From Nocardioides sp. T2.26MG-1 (GTDB lineage Bacteria; Actinomycetota; Actinomycetes; Propionibacteriales; Nocardioidaceae): 64,000 nucleotides of DNA. A program made the translations under genes and the position numbers. This document shows positions 54,516 through 62,794 of this stretch, in pieces. Each line of letters begins with the position of its first letter. Position 1 is the stretch's first letter. Below the pieces are notes generated by a model. The model had not been told where the DNA came from. It was given only the letters and a program-made list of their open reading frames with translations, and ran no database searches. The DNA is taken from positions 434,001-498,000 of the forward strand of contig NZ_CATNLZ010000032.1 of NCBI RefSeq assembly GCF_950101795.1. Reading direction: 5' to 3'.

Positions 54516-55301
54516 ATGAGATGGCTCGGACTCGTCCTCGTCGTGGTCCTGCTGCAGGGAGCGCCCGCGTCGGCGGGCGCGCCCACGGGCCTGGACCGGC
54601 CGGATCGCAAGGAGATCGCGATGCAGCTGGTGTCCAGCGCCGAGAACTCCTCGCTGGAGTGGCGCCGGCAGTTCCGCTACCTCGAGGACATCGGCGACGG
54701 GCGTGGCTACACCGGCGGGATCATCGGCTTCTGCTCGGGCACCGGCGACCTGCTCGAGCTCGTCGATCGCTACACCCATGACCACCCGAGCAACCCGTTG
54801 GCGCGCTTCCTCCCCGCGCTGCGCCGCGTCGACGGCACCGACTCGCACGAGGGGCTCGGCCGCCCGTTCGTCCGGGCCTGGCACCGTGCGGCCCGGGCCG
54901 CCGGGTTTCGGCAGGCCCAGGAGGCGGAGCGCGACCGCGTCTACTTCGACCCGGCGGTGCGGCGTGCCAGGTGGGACGGCCTGCGCACACTGGGGCAGTT
55001 CGTCTACTACGACGCCATCGTCGTGCACGGGCCCGGCGCCGACGCGCTGAGCTTCGGCGGCATCCGCCGCGCGGCCATGCGGCACGCGGACACCCCGGCG
55101 GAGGGTGGGTCGGAGGCCCGCTACCTCGAGGCATTCCTGGCGGCCCGGAAGCGGGTGATGCGCACCGAGGAGGCGCACGAGGACACCTCGCGGATCGACA
55201 CCGCGCAGCGCCGGTTCCTGCGCGAGCGCAACCTCGGTCTCCGGCCGCCGCTGACCTGGCACGTGTACGGCGACCGGTTCCACATCCCGGCTACGGCGTG
55301 A
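54516..55301 (+). CDS. Secreted GH46 chitosanase
   Basis: 261 residues. A signal peptide occupies about 1-20. QLVSSAENSSLEWRRQFRYLEDIGDG matches the GH46 core, with Glu43 as general acid and Asp61 as general base at the same 18-residue spacing as in the Streptomyces N174 enzyme; RGYTGGIIGFCSGTGDLLEL follows. It cleaves chitosan between glucosamine units outside the cell. The ATG is 7 nt after TAGCCT. A DasR-type site lies 1.2 kb away, before the sortase pair. The 3' end overlaps the permease gene by 11 bp. Confidence 0.92.
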   Translation: MRWLGLVLVVVLLQGAPASAGAPTGLDRPDRKEIAMQLVSSAENSSLEWRRQFRYLEDIGDGRGYTGGIIGFCSGTGDLLELVDRYTHDHPSNPLARFLPALRRVDGTDSHEGLGRPFVRAWHRAARAAGFRQAQEAERDRVYFDPAVRRARWDGLRTLGQFVYYDAIVVHGPGADALSFGGIRRAAMRHADTPAEGGSEARYLEAFLAARKRVMRTEEAHEDTSRIDTAQRRFLRERNLGLRPPLTWHVYGDRFHIPATA

Positions 55302-56865
55302 AGTCCTCGGGCGGCAGCTCGGCCTCGAGCTCCACGCCGCCATAGTGCTCGACGCTCGGGTCGCGGTGCAGGCCGCCGCTCATGGCGTACTCCTCCTCCG
55401 GCGACAGCACGAGGTAGTGGCGCCCGAAGATCGCGAAGCCGCCGAGTGCGATGACGTAGAGGACCGCGATGCCGAGGATGGCCGTGCGCGCGTCGTCGTT
55501 GTAGAACAGCCCGACGAACGTGATCGCCGCGATCAGCCCGGCGACGGCAGCGCCGGCGACACCCGCGGGACTGCGGTACGGACGCTCGGCGTTGGGGAAC
55601 TTCCGCCGCAGCAGGACGAACGCCACCATCTGCAGGATGTAGGCCAGCACGGCCCCCCAGACGGCCACGTTGAGGACGATGGCGTTGGCCTTCTCCCCGA
55701 TGGTGTCGGTGTTCTTCGCGAGGTAGTCGACCACCACGAGCACCACGAACCCGAAGGCGGCGCCCGCGACCAGCGCGACGTACGGCGTCTTGCGGGTCCC
55801 GGTGACCGACAGGAACTTCGGGTAGTAGCCGGCCCGTGACAGCGAGTACATGTTGCGCCCGTAGGCGAACATGATCCCCTGCAGGCTCGCGAGCAGGCCG
55901 ATCAGCGCGAAGATCGAGAGCACCGCTGCCCAGTCGTCGGACATGAACGCCCGGAAGCCGTCCAGGAGCGGCTCGTCCGACCCGCCGAGCTCGGACGCGC
56001 CCGTCACCGCCGGGTTCAGGAAGAAGACCAGGGCTGCGCAGCCCACGAGCGTGATCATCCCGATGATCCCGGCCCGCGGGATGTCCTTGGCGGGGTCGTG
56101 CGCCTCCTCGGCCGCGAGCGGCAGTTCCTCGATGCCGAGGAAGAACCACATCGCGAACGGCAGCGCGTAGAGCACGCCCTCCCAGCCGAACGGCATGAAG
56201 GTGCCGTTGCCGCCCTCGGGCGCGATGTTGTCGAGCTGGCCGAAGTCGACCGCGCCGTTCGCGATCGCGAGGACGGCGAACAGGACGAGGATGCCGATGG
56301 AGATGACCGCGACCGCGATCGCGAACTTGAAGGAGATCTCCGCACCCGAGGCGTTCAGCGCCACGAACGCCGTGTAGAGCACCAGCCACCAGAGCCACAT
56401 GTGGTCGCTCAGGTCGAGACCGAAGAGCTCGTCGGTGGCGGCGTTGGCGTATCCGGCCGAGAACAGGACGATCACGCCGGTGGTGAAGACGTACTCGATC
56501 GTCTCGGCGAGACCGGTGATGAAGCCTCCCCACGGACCCATCGACGCACGGGCGAAGGAGTAGGCCCCGCCGGTGTGCGGCATCGCCGCCGACATCTCGC
56601 CGATCGAGAACAGCATCCCGAAGTACATGGCGACGATCGCGACGGTGGCGATCAGCAGGCCGCCCCAGCCGGCCTCTCCGATGCCGAGGTTCCAGCCGGA
56701 GAAGTCGCCGGAGATGACCGCGGCCACCCCGATCCCCCAGAGGCCCCAGAAGCCGGCGGAGCGTTGGAGCTGGCGCTTCTCGAAGTAGCCCTCGCCCGCG
56801 TGGGCGTAGGTGACGCCGCGCAGTCGCGGCGGTGCGCTCTTGGTGCCCTTCACGTCGTCGGTCAC
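55291..56865 (-). CDS. APC-superfamily ethanolamine/amino acid permease (EAT-like)
   Basis: 524 residues with about 12 transmembrane segments. GFWGLWGIGVAAVISGDFSGWNLG (about 38-61) and EMSAAMPHTGGAYSFARASMGPWGGFITGLAETIEYVF match the ethanolamine permease (EAT/EutP-type) branch. AMWFFLGIEELPLAAEEAHDPAKDIPRA is the amphipathic consensus loop. The C-terminal tail of about 45 residues is acidic. GTG behind GAGAGGA. It is divergent from the FCD regulator, whose operator-like palindrome lies between them. I expect uptake of ethanolamine or a similar amine. Confidence 0.85.
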   Translation of the reverse strand: MTDDVKGTKSAPPRLRGVTYAHAGEGYFEKRQLQRSAGFWGLWGIGVAAVISGDFSGWNLGIGEAGWGGLLIATVAIVAMYFGMLFSIGEMSAAMPHTGGAYSFARASMGPWGGFITGLAETIEYVFTTGVIVLFSAGYANAATDELFGLDLSDHMWLWWLVLYTAFVALNASGAEISFKFAIAVAVISIGILVLFAVLAIANGAVDFGQLDNIAPEGGNGTFMPFGWEGVLYALPFAMWFFLGIEELPLAAEEAHDPAKDIPRAGIIGMITLVGCAALVFFLNPAVTGASELGGSDEPLLDGFRAFMSDDWAAVLSIFALIGLLASLQGIMFAYGRNMYSLSRAGYYPKFLSVTGTRKTPYVALVAGAAFGFVVLVVVDYLAKNTDTIGEKANAIVLNVAVWGAVLAYILQMVAFVLLRRKFPNAERPYRSPAGVAGAAVAGLIAAITFVGLFYNDDARTAILGIAVLYVIALGGFAIFGRHYLVLSPEEEYAMSGGLHRDPSVEHYGGVELEAELPPEDFTP

Positions 56866-56966
56866 GGTAGGTCCTCTCGCGAGCTGGTCCGAGGTGGGCT
56901 GATCGTGCGAATGTGAACGGACGCTAGACCCGGCCGGATCCGGGTGTAAATGCTTGCTCGTAAAAT

Positions 56967-56984
56967 TGGTATGAACTCAGACCA
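56967..56984. promoter_or_regulatory. Operator-like palindrome for the FCD regulator
   Basis: TGGTATGAACTCAGACCA is an 18-bp palindrome with one mismatched pair, built on the TGGT...ACCA half-sites typical of FadR/FCD GntR proteins. It lies 41 bp before the regulator GTG, between it and the divergent permease, so it could control both. Confidence 0.55.
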
Positions 56985-57024
56985 TTGATTGACAGGCCCA
57001 TCCCGGCCGTCGAAGGTTGAGCCC

Positions 57025-57759
57025 GTGACCGCCTCCCCTGACGATCGGCTTCCCGAGGCGGTGCTGCGTCCGGTACGTGGTCACCACGCCTTCGAAGCGT
57101 GCGTCGGGCAGCTGGCGACCGCGATCCGGCTGGGCGTCTACCCGCTCGGCACCACGCTGCCGGCGGAGCGCGTGCTGGCCGAGCGCCTGGGCGTGTCGCG
57201 CGCGACCCTGCGCGAGGCGATGGCCGCGCTGCGAGAGGCCGGGCTCGTCGAGACCACGCGCGGCAGAGGCGGCGGGACCGTCGTCACCCTCAAGCCGCGG
57301 CTGCCCAGCGCCCGCAAGGCGGCTCGGCTCGGCCCGGCCCAGCGTCTCGACTGGTTCGACGCCCTGGAGTACCGCCGCATCGTCGAGCCGGGCGCCGCCT
57401 ACCTGGCCGCCCAGACCGACCTGGACGAGGGCAGGCGCGAGCAGCTGGAGACCGCGTTGCGCGAGGTCACCGAGGCGCGCAGGCCGGCCGCCCACCGCCA
57501 GGCCGACTCCCGGTTCCACCTGACGGTCGCGTCATTGGCCGAGTCGCCCCGCGTGATCGAGGCCGTCACCTCGGTGCAGTCCACGCTGCACGAGATGCTG
57601 CTGGCGATCCCGGTCCTCGACACCAACATCGCCCACTCCGACCGCCAGCACGCGGCGCTGGTCAAGGCGATCCTCGCCGGCGACGTCGAGCGCGCGCGCC
57701 GGGTCATGGAAGAGCACTGCGACGACACGGCCGCGCTGCTGCGCGGGCTCGTGGGATAG
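57025..57759 (+). CDS. GntR-family regulator, FCD subfamily
   Basis: 244 residues. The winged helix (about 18-80) has TLPAERVLAERLGVSRATLREAMAALREAGLVETTRGRGGG. The all-helical FCD ligand domain (about 95-235) has ADSRFHLTVASLAESPRV with the metal-binding Asp/His, and IAHSDRQHAALVKAILAGDVERARRVMEEH with the other His ligands. It probably represses the flanking permease and catabolic genes and responds to a pathway acid. GTG start behind GAAGGTTGA. Confidence 0.9.
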   Translation: MTASPDDRLPEAVLRPVRGHHAFEACVGQLATAIRLGVYPLGTTLPAERVLAERLGVSRATLREAMAALREAGLVETTRGRGGGTVVTLKPRLPSARKAARLGPAQRLDWFDALEYRRIVEPGAAYLAAQTDLDEGRREQLETALREVTEARRPAAHRQADSRFHLTVASLAESPRVIEAVTSVQSTLHEMLLAIPVLDTNIAHSDRQHAALVKAILAGDVERARRVMEEHCDDTAALLRGLVG

Positions 57760-57767
57760 GGGACAGC

Positions 57768-59150
57768 ATGGCCCAGGCCGAGCGCGAGCTCCGCAACAGC
57801 CGGCACCTGACGATGCACCAGCTCGTCGACCGCATCGAGAGCGGTGTGATCGACACCGTCGTCGTCGCGATCACCGACATGCAGGGCCGCCTCCAGGGCA
57901 AGCGGCTGCACGGCCGCTACTTCATCGACCACGTCGCCAAGCACGGCACCGAGGGCTGCAACTACCTGCTCGCCGTCGACGTCGACATGAACACCGTCGA
58001 CGGCTACGCCATGTCCTCGTGGGAGAAGGGCTACGGCGACATGGAGTTCCGCCTCGACGAGCGCACGATCCGGGTGCTCACCCACCTGCCGGCCACCGCG
58101 ATGATCCAGTGCGACCTCGAGTGGTCCGACCACTCCCCCGTGACCCAGTCGCCGCGCGGCATCCTGCGCCGCCAGCTCGACAGGTGCGCGGCCCAGGGAT
58201 GGACCGCTCTCGCCGGCACCGAGCTGGAGTTCATCGCGTTCGACACGACGTACGAGCAGGCGCACGCGGACGGCTACCGCGACCTGACGCCCGTCAACCA
58301 GTACAACGTCGACTACTCCATCCTCGGCACCAGCCGGATCGAGCCGCTGCTGCGGGCACTGCGCAACCACATGTACGCCGCGGGTCTCGACGTCGAGGGC
58401 GCGAAGGGCGAGTGCAACTTCGGCCAGCACGAGGTCGGCTTCCTCTACGCCGACGCGCTCACCACCGCCGACAACCACGCGGTCTACAAGACCGCCGCCA
58501 AGGAGATCGCAGCCCAGCAGGGCAAGGCGATCACGTTCATGGCGAAGTACGACCACCGCGAGGGAAGCTCCTGCCACATCCACCTCTCGCTGCGCGGCAC
58601 CGACGGGTCACTGGTCTTCTGGGATGAGGAGACCGGCACCCGCACCCCGCTCTACGACCAGTTCATCGCCGGCGTGCTCGCCACCATCCCCGACTTCACG
58701 CTGCTCTACGCGCCGAACATCAACTCCTACAAGCGCTTCGCGGACGGGTCGTTCGCGCCCACGACGATCGGCTGGGGCCTGGACAACCGCACCTGCGCGG
58801 TCCGGCTCGTGGGCCACGGACCGAGCGCCCGGATGGAGAACCGGCTCCCGGGAGCGGACGTGAACCCCTACCTCGCGCTGGCCGCCATGGTCGCCGGTGG
58901 CCTGCATGGCATCGAGCACGAGCTGCCCCTCGAGGAGGAGCTCGTGGGCAACGCCTACACGTCCGGCCGACCGCACGTGCCACGCACCATGGCCGCCGCC
59001 CGGGACCGGTTCGCGGGCTCCGAGATCGCCCGTGCCGCCCTGGGTGACGACGTCGTGGACCACTACGTCAACATGGCCGACGTGGAGCTCGCGGCGTACG
59101 CCGCTGCCGTGACCGACTGGGAGCTCCGCCGCGGATTCGAGAGGCTGTAA
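57768..59150 (+). CDS. Glutamine-synthetase-like gamma-glutamyl-amine ligase (GlnA4/PuuA-like)
   Basis: 460 residues. GTELEFIAFDTTYEQA holds the metal-binding ExE, YDHREGSSCHIHLSLRG the His/Ser of the ATP and metal site, and NRTCAVRLVGHGPSARMENRLPGADVNPYLALAA the glutamate-binding and catalytic end. True GlnA has a different loop there; the sequence fits the GlnA3/GlnA4 and PuuA branch that ligates glutamate to polyamines or ethanolamine. It follows the regulator by 8 bp and is followed by the aldehyde dehydrogenase without a gap, so they form one operon. Confidence 0.88.
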   Translation: MAQAERELRNSRHLTMHQLVDRIESGVIDTVVVAITDMQGRLQGKRLHGRYFIDHVAKHGTEGCNYLLAVDVDMNTVDGYAMSSWEKGYGDMEFRLDERTIRVLTHLPATAMIQCDLEWSDHSPVTQSPRGILRRQLDRCAAQGWTALAGTELEFIAFDTTYEQAHADGYRDLTPVNQYNVDYSILGTSRIEPLLRALRNHMYAAGLDVEGAKGECNFGQHEVGFLYADALTTADNHAVYKTAAKEIAAQQGKAITFMAKYDHREGSSCHIHLSLRGTDGSLVFWDEETGTRTPLYDQFIAGVLATIPDFTLLYAPNINSYKRFADGSFAPTTIGWGLDNRTCAVRLVGHGPSARMENRLPGADVNPYLALAAMVAGGLHGIEHELPLEEELVGNAYTSGRPHVPRTMAAARDRFAGSEIARAALGDDVVDHYVNMADVELAAYAAAVTDWELRRGFERL

Positions 59151-60521
59151 GTGAGCGCTGAGACCTACACCGTCATCAACCCCGCCACCGCTGCGCCCGT
59201 CACCGACGTGCACCTGGCCTCGGTCGCCGAGACCGACACCGCCATCGAGGGCGCACACGGCGCCTTCCCCGCGTGGAAGGCGATGCCGCCCGGTGAGCGC
59301 GCGACGCTGCTGCGCCGCTTCGCCGCCGTGGTCGACGCCCACGTCGAGGAGCTCGCGGAGCTCGAGGTCCGCAATGCCGGTCACACGTGGGGCAACGCGC
59401 GCTGGGAGGCGGGCAACGTCCGCGACTGCCTGAACTACTACGCCGGGGCGCCCGAGCGGCTCTTCGGCCGGCAGATCCCGGTGCCCGGCGGCGTCGACGT
59501 GACGTTCCGTGAGCCGCTGGGCGTCGTCGGCGTCATCGTGCCCTGGAACTTCCCGATGCCGATCGCCGGCTGGGGGTTCGCCCCGGCCCTGGCCGCCGGG
59601 AACACCGTGGTGCTCAAGCCCGCGGAGCTGACGCCGCTCACCGCGATCCGGCTCGGCGAGCTGGCGCTGGAGGCCGGTCTGTCCGAGCACGTGCTGACCG
59701 TGATCCCCGGCAAGGGCTCGGTCGTCGGCGAGCGGTTCGTGACCCACCCGCTGGTGCGCAAGGTCTGCTTCACCGGGTCGACCGAGGTCGGCAAGCGGAT
59801 CATGGCCGGCTGCGCCGACCAGGTGAAGCGGGTGACGCTCGAGCTGGGTGGCAAGAGCTCCAACATCGTGTTCGCCGACGCCGACATCGATGCCGCGGCC
59901 GCGAGCGCGCCGTACGCCGTCTTCGACAACGCCGGCCAGGACTGCTGCGCGCGGTCCCGGATCCTCGTGGAGCGCTCGGTGTACGACGAGTTCCTCGCCA
60001 AGCTGCAGCCGGCGGTCGAGGGGCTCCGCGTGCTCGACCCCGGCGACGAGTCCAGCGAGATGGGCCCGCTGATCTCCGCGCACCAGCGGGCCACGGTCAC
60101 CGGCTACCTCGACGAGGTCGAGGTGGTGTTCGCGGGCTCGACGCCCGGCGGCTCGGTGTCGGAGGGGTTCTGGGTGCCGCCGTCGGTGGTGACCGTGGAC
60201 GACCCCGCGACCCGGATCTGGCGCGAGGAGGTGTTCGGGCCGGTCGTCGCGGTAATGCCGTTCGACGACGAGGCGGACGCGGTCGCCAAGGCCAACGACA
60301 CCGAGTACGGCCTGTCCGGCTCGATCTTCACCCGCGACCTCGGCCGCGGGCTGCGCGTGGCCCGCGGTGTCGAAGCGGGCAACCTCAGCGTGAACTCGCA
60401 CTCCTCGGTGCGCTACTGGACGCCGTTCGGCGGCTACAAGCAGTCCGGCCTCGGCCGGGAGCTCGGCCCGGACGCCCCGATGGCGTTCACCGAGGAGAAG
60501 AACGTCTTCATCAGTCACTAG
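59151..60521 (+). CDS. NAD(P)-dependent aldehyde dehydrogenase
   Basis: 456 residues. VPWNFPMPIAGWGFAPALAAGN is the cofactor site, TLELGGKSSNIVF holds the general-base Glu231, and NAGQDCCARSRILVE the nucleophile Cys265. It is somewhat shorter than the usual 480-500 residues. In this operon it would oxidise a gamma-glutamyl-amino-aldehyde (PuuC-like role) to the acid. The GTG start is the base after the stop of the ligase gene. Confidence 0.92.
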   Translation: MSAETYTVINPATAAPVTDVHLASVAETDTAIEGAHGAFPAWKAMPPGERATLLRRFAAVVDAHVEELAELEVRNAGHTWGNARWEAGNVRDCLNYYAGAPERLFGRQIPVPGGVDVTFREPLGVVGVIVPWNFPMPIAGWGFAPALAAGNTVVLKPAELTPLTAIRLGELALEAGLSEHVLTVIPGKGSVVGERFVTHPLVRKVCFTGSTEVGKRIMAGCADQVKRVTLELGGKSSNIVFADADIDAAAASAPYAVFDNAGQDCCARSRILVERSVYDEFLAKLQPAVEGLRVLDPGDESSEMGPLISAHQRATVTGYLDEVEVVFAGSTPGGSVSEGFWVPPSVVTVDDPATRIWREEVFGPVVAVMPFDDEADAVAKANDTEYGLSGSIFTRDLGRGLRVARGVEAGNLSVNSHSSVRYWTPFGGYKQSGLGRELGPDAPMAFTEEKNVFISH

Positions 60522-60527
60522 GAGGAT

Positions 60528-60617
60528 GGTGGTTTCGAGGCTCGCTTCGCTCGCACCTCGACCACCGTCACGGTGGTCGAGGTGCGAAGGCCGCCAGGCC
60601 TGAGCCTCGCAACCACC
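60528..60617. repeat. Nested cruciform-type intergenic repeat
   Basis: The outer arms (60528-60543 and 60602-60617) pair with one mismatch. Inside, CGCACCTCGACCACC (60552-60566) pairs perfectly with 60572-60586 around a GTCAC loop. GGCTCGCTTCGCTCGC lies between them. It falls inside the operon, between the aldehyde dehydrogenase and the SDR, and resembles REP-like palindromes common in Nocardioides-type genomes (inference from memory). Confidence 0.85.
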
Positions 60618-60633
60618 CCGACAAGGAGAGAAC

Positions 60634-61413
60634 ATGGCAGGACGCATCCAGGACCGGGTCGCGGTCGTCACCGGCGGCTGCTCGGGCATCGGCCTGGCGA
60701 CCGTCCAGCGGTTCGTCGAGGAGGGCGCGAAGGTCGTCATCGGCGACATCGACGACGCCCGCGGGGCGGAGCTGGTCGCGGAGCTCGGTGGCGCCGAGGT
60801 GGCGACCTACGTCCACGTCGACGTCACGGACAAGGAGCAGGTCGACGCGCTGTTCCAAACCGCGAAGGACACCTACGGCTCCGTGGACATCGCGTTCAAC
60901 AACGCCGGCATCAGCCCGCCCGAGGACGACTCGATCCTCGACACGGACCTGGACGCGTGGCGCCGGGTGCAGGAGGTCAACCTCACCAGCGTGTACCTGT
61001 GCTGCAAGGCCGCACTCCCCCACATGCTCGAGCAGGGCAGGGGCTCGATCATCAACACCGCGTCGTTCGTGGCGGTGATGGGCGCGGCTACCTCGCAGAT
61101 CTCCTACTCCGCCTCCAAGGGCGGCGTGCTCTCGATGACCCGCGAGCTCGGGGTCCAGTTCGCCCGCCAGGGCGTGCGGGTCAACGCGCTGTGTCCGGGG
61201 CCGGTCAACACCCCGCTGCTGCAGGAGCTGTTCGCCAAGGACGAGGAGCGGGCCGCCCGCCGGCTCGTGCACGTGCCGATGGGCCGCTTCGGCGAGCCGG
61301 AGGAGATGGCGGCCGCCGTGCTGTTCCTCGCCTCGGACGACTCGTCGTTCATGACCGCCAGCACCTTCCTGGTCGACGGTGGCATCTCCGGCGCCTACGT
61401 CACCCCGCTGTAG
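60634..61413 (+). CDS. SDR-family oxidoreductase
   Basis: 259 residues, classical short-chain dehydrogenase. VVTGGCSGIGLAT (about 12-24) is the cofactor motif, with Asp38/Asp40-type residues favouring NAD. NNAGISPPED, the SFVAVMGAATSQISYSASKGG block with YxxxK, and the C-terminal MTASTFLVDGGISGAY follow. It is annotated like 3-oxoacyl-ACP reductase, but in this operon it more likely oxidises a hydroxyl group, for example of a gamma-glutamylated amino alcohol. ATG behind AAGGAGAG, after the nested repeat. Confidence 0.9.
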   Translation: MAGRIQDRVAVVTGGCSGIGLATVQRFVEEGAKVVIGDIDDARGAELVAELGGAEVATYVHVDVTDKEQVDALFQTAKDTYGSVDIAFNNAGISPPEDDSILDTDLDAWRRVQEVNLTSVYLCCKAALPHMLEQGRGSIINTASFVAVMGAATSQISYSASKGGVLSMTRELGVQFARQGVRVNALCPGPVNTPLLQELFAKDEERAARRLVHVPMGRFGEPEEMAAAVLFLASDDSSFMTASTFLVDGGISGAYVTPL

Positions 61414-61415
61414 CC

Positions 61416-62132
61416 GTGGTCGCACCCGTCATCGGGCTCACCACCTACCGCGAGGACGCGGCCTGGGGGGTGTGGCAGCAGCGCGCCGACCTGCTGCCGA
61501 CGCAGTACGCCGCCGCGGTCGAGGAGACCGGCGGCGTACCCCTGCTGCTGCCGCCAGTCGGCCGCCCGGGCGCCGCGGACATCGTCGTCGCCCGGCTCGA
61601 CGCGCTGGTGATCAGCGGGGGTGCCGACGTCGACCCGACCCGCTACGGAGCCGACCCGCACCCTCGGACGGCCGGCTGGCGACCCGACCGGGACTCCTGG
61701 GAGCACGCCCTGCTCGACGCCGCGGACGCGTGCGGGTTGCCGGTGCTCGGCGTCTGCCGCGGGATGCAGGTCCTCGCCGTGCACGGCGGCGGCACCCTCC
61801 AGCAGCACGTGCCGGACCTCGTCGGCCACGACGGCCACAGCCCCGGAGGAGACGAGTTCGGGATCGTCGAGGTCGCCACCACCCCCGGGACCCGGGTCTC
61901 CGGCCTCGTCGGGGATCATCTGACCGTGAGCTGCCACCACCACCAGTCGGTGCTCGAGCATCCCGGCCTCGTCGCCGCCGCCCACGCGGGCGACGGGACG
62001 CTGGAGGCGATCGAGTGGCCCGGCGAGCGGTTCGTCGTCGGGGTGCAGTGGCACCCGGAGACCGCGTCCGACGTGGGGCTGCTCGCGGGCCTGGTGCGCG
62101 CCGCGGCGTCGTACGCCGAAGGCCGCGGATGA
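61416..62132 (+). CDS. Class I glutamine-amidotransferase-like gamma-glutamyl hydrolase (PuuD-like)
   Basis: 238 residues. LDALVISGGADVDPTRYG (about 61-78) and VLGVCRGMQVLAVHGGG with nucleophile Cys114, followed by GVQWHPE with His/Glu, form the peptidase C26 triad. PuuD-type enzymes release GABA from gamma-glutamyl-GABA; here the product may be gamma-glutamylglycine or similar. The GTG start lies 2 nt after the SDR stop. Its TGA overlaps the ATG of the next gene. Confidence 0.9.
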   Translation: MVAPVIGLTTYREDAAWGVWQQRADLLPTQYAAAVEETGGVPLLLPPVGRPGAADIVVARLDALVISGGADVDPTRYGADPHPRTAGWRPDRDSWEHALLDAADACGLPVLGVCRGMQVLAVHGGGTLQQHVPDLVGHDGHSPGGDEFGIVEVATTPGTRVSGLVGDHLTVSCHHHQSVLEHPGLVAAAHAGDGTLEAIEWPGERFVVGVQWHPETASDVGLLAGLVRAAASYAEGRG

Positions 62133-62794
62133 CGCTGATCAGCGCGCACCGCTGCCTGACCGCGGCGGAGATCGAGCACGCGATCGCCCTCGGCGCCGAC
62201 TACGTCGAGTTCGACGTGCAGCGCATCGCGGACGGCTCGCTGATGCTCCTCCACGACCTGGTCGACGACCCGCCGCCGGCCACGCTCGGCTACGCCGAGG
62301 CCCTGGACCTGCTCGCCGGCCGGGCGCGCGCCCACCTCGACCTCAAGCTGCGCGGGGGCGAGATCCCGCTCGTCGCGGAGGCGATCGAGCGGCTCGGCAC
62401 CGACCGCCTGCTCGTGACGACCGGCCACGACGACGCGGTGCGGGCGCTGCGCAGGTGGGCGCGCCGCGAGGGCCACGAGCTGCAGGTGGGCCTCTCCCTG
62501 GGCCGTGGTGTGAAGGGCTTCTCGCTGTGGCACGCCCTGCGGGTGCGCACCTCCGAGCTGTTCCCGGGGGTGCGCTACCGGAGCACCGGTGCGAACGTCG
62601 TGGTCGCACACCACTGGCTTGCCCGGCTCCGGGTGCGGCGCTTCGCCGACCAGCACGAGCTGCCGCTGCTGGTGTGGACGGTCGACACCCCGCGCTCGCT
62701 CGCGTACTGGATCCGCCCGGGCCGGGCGTGGCTGGTGACCACCAACCAACCGGAGCTCGCCCTGCGGCTGAGGGCTGACAGACTCGGCACATGA
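62129..62794 (+). CDS. Glycerophosphodiester phosphodiesterase
   Basis: 221 residues, short GDPD TIM barrel. ISAHR with His7, VEFDVQRIADGSLMLLHD with Glu27, Asp29 and His42, and AHLDLKLRGG with the metal Glu/Lys-type positions are visible; LVWTVDTPRSLAYW closes the barrel. It hydrolyses glycerophosphodiesters to glycerol-3-phosphate and the head-group alcohol, which could be ethanolamine here. ATGA overlaps on both sides couple it to the hydrolases. Confidence 0.87.
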   Translation: MTLISAHRCLTAAEIEHAIALGADYVEFDVQRIADGSLMLLHDLVDDPPPATLGYAEALDLLAGRARAHLDLKLRGGEIPLVAEAIERLGTDRLLVTTGHDDAVRALRRWARREGHELQVGLSLGRGVKGFSLWHALRVRTSELFPGVRYRSTGANVVVAHHWLARLRVRRFADQHELPLLVWTVDTPRSLAYWIRPGRAWLVTTNQPELALRLRADRLGT

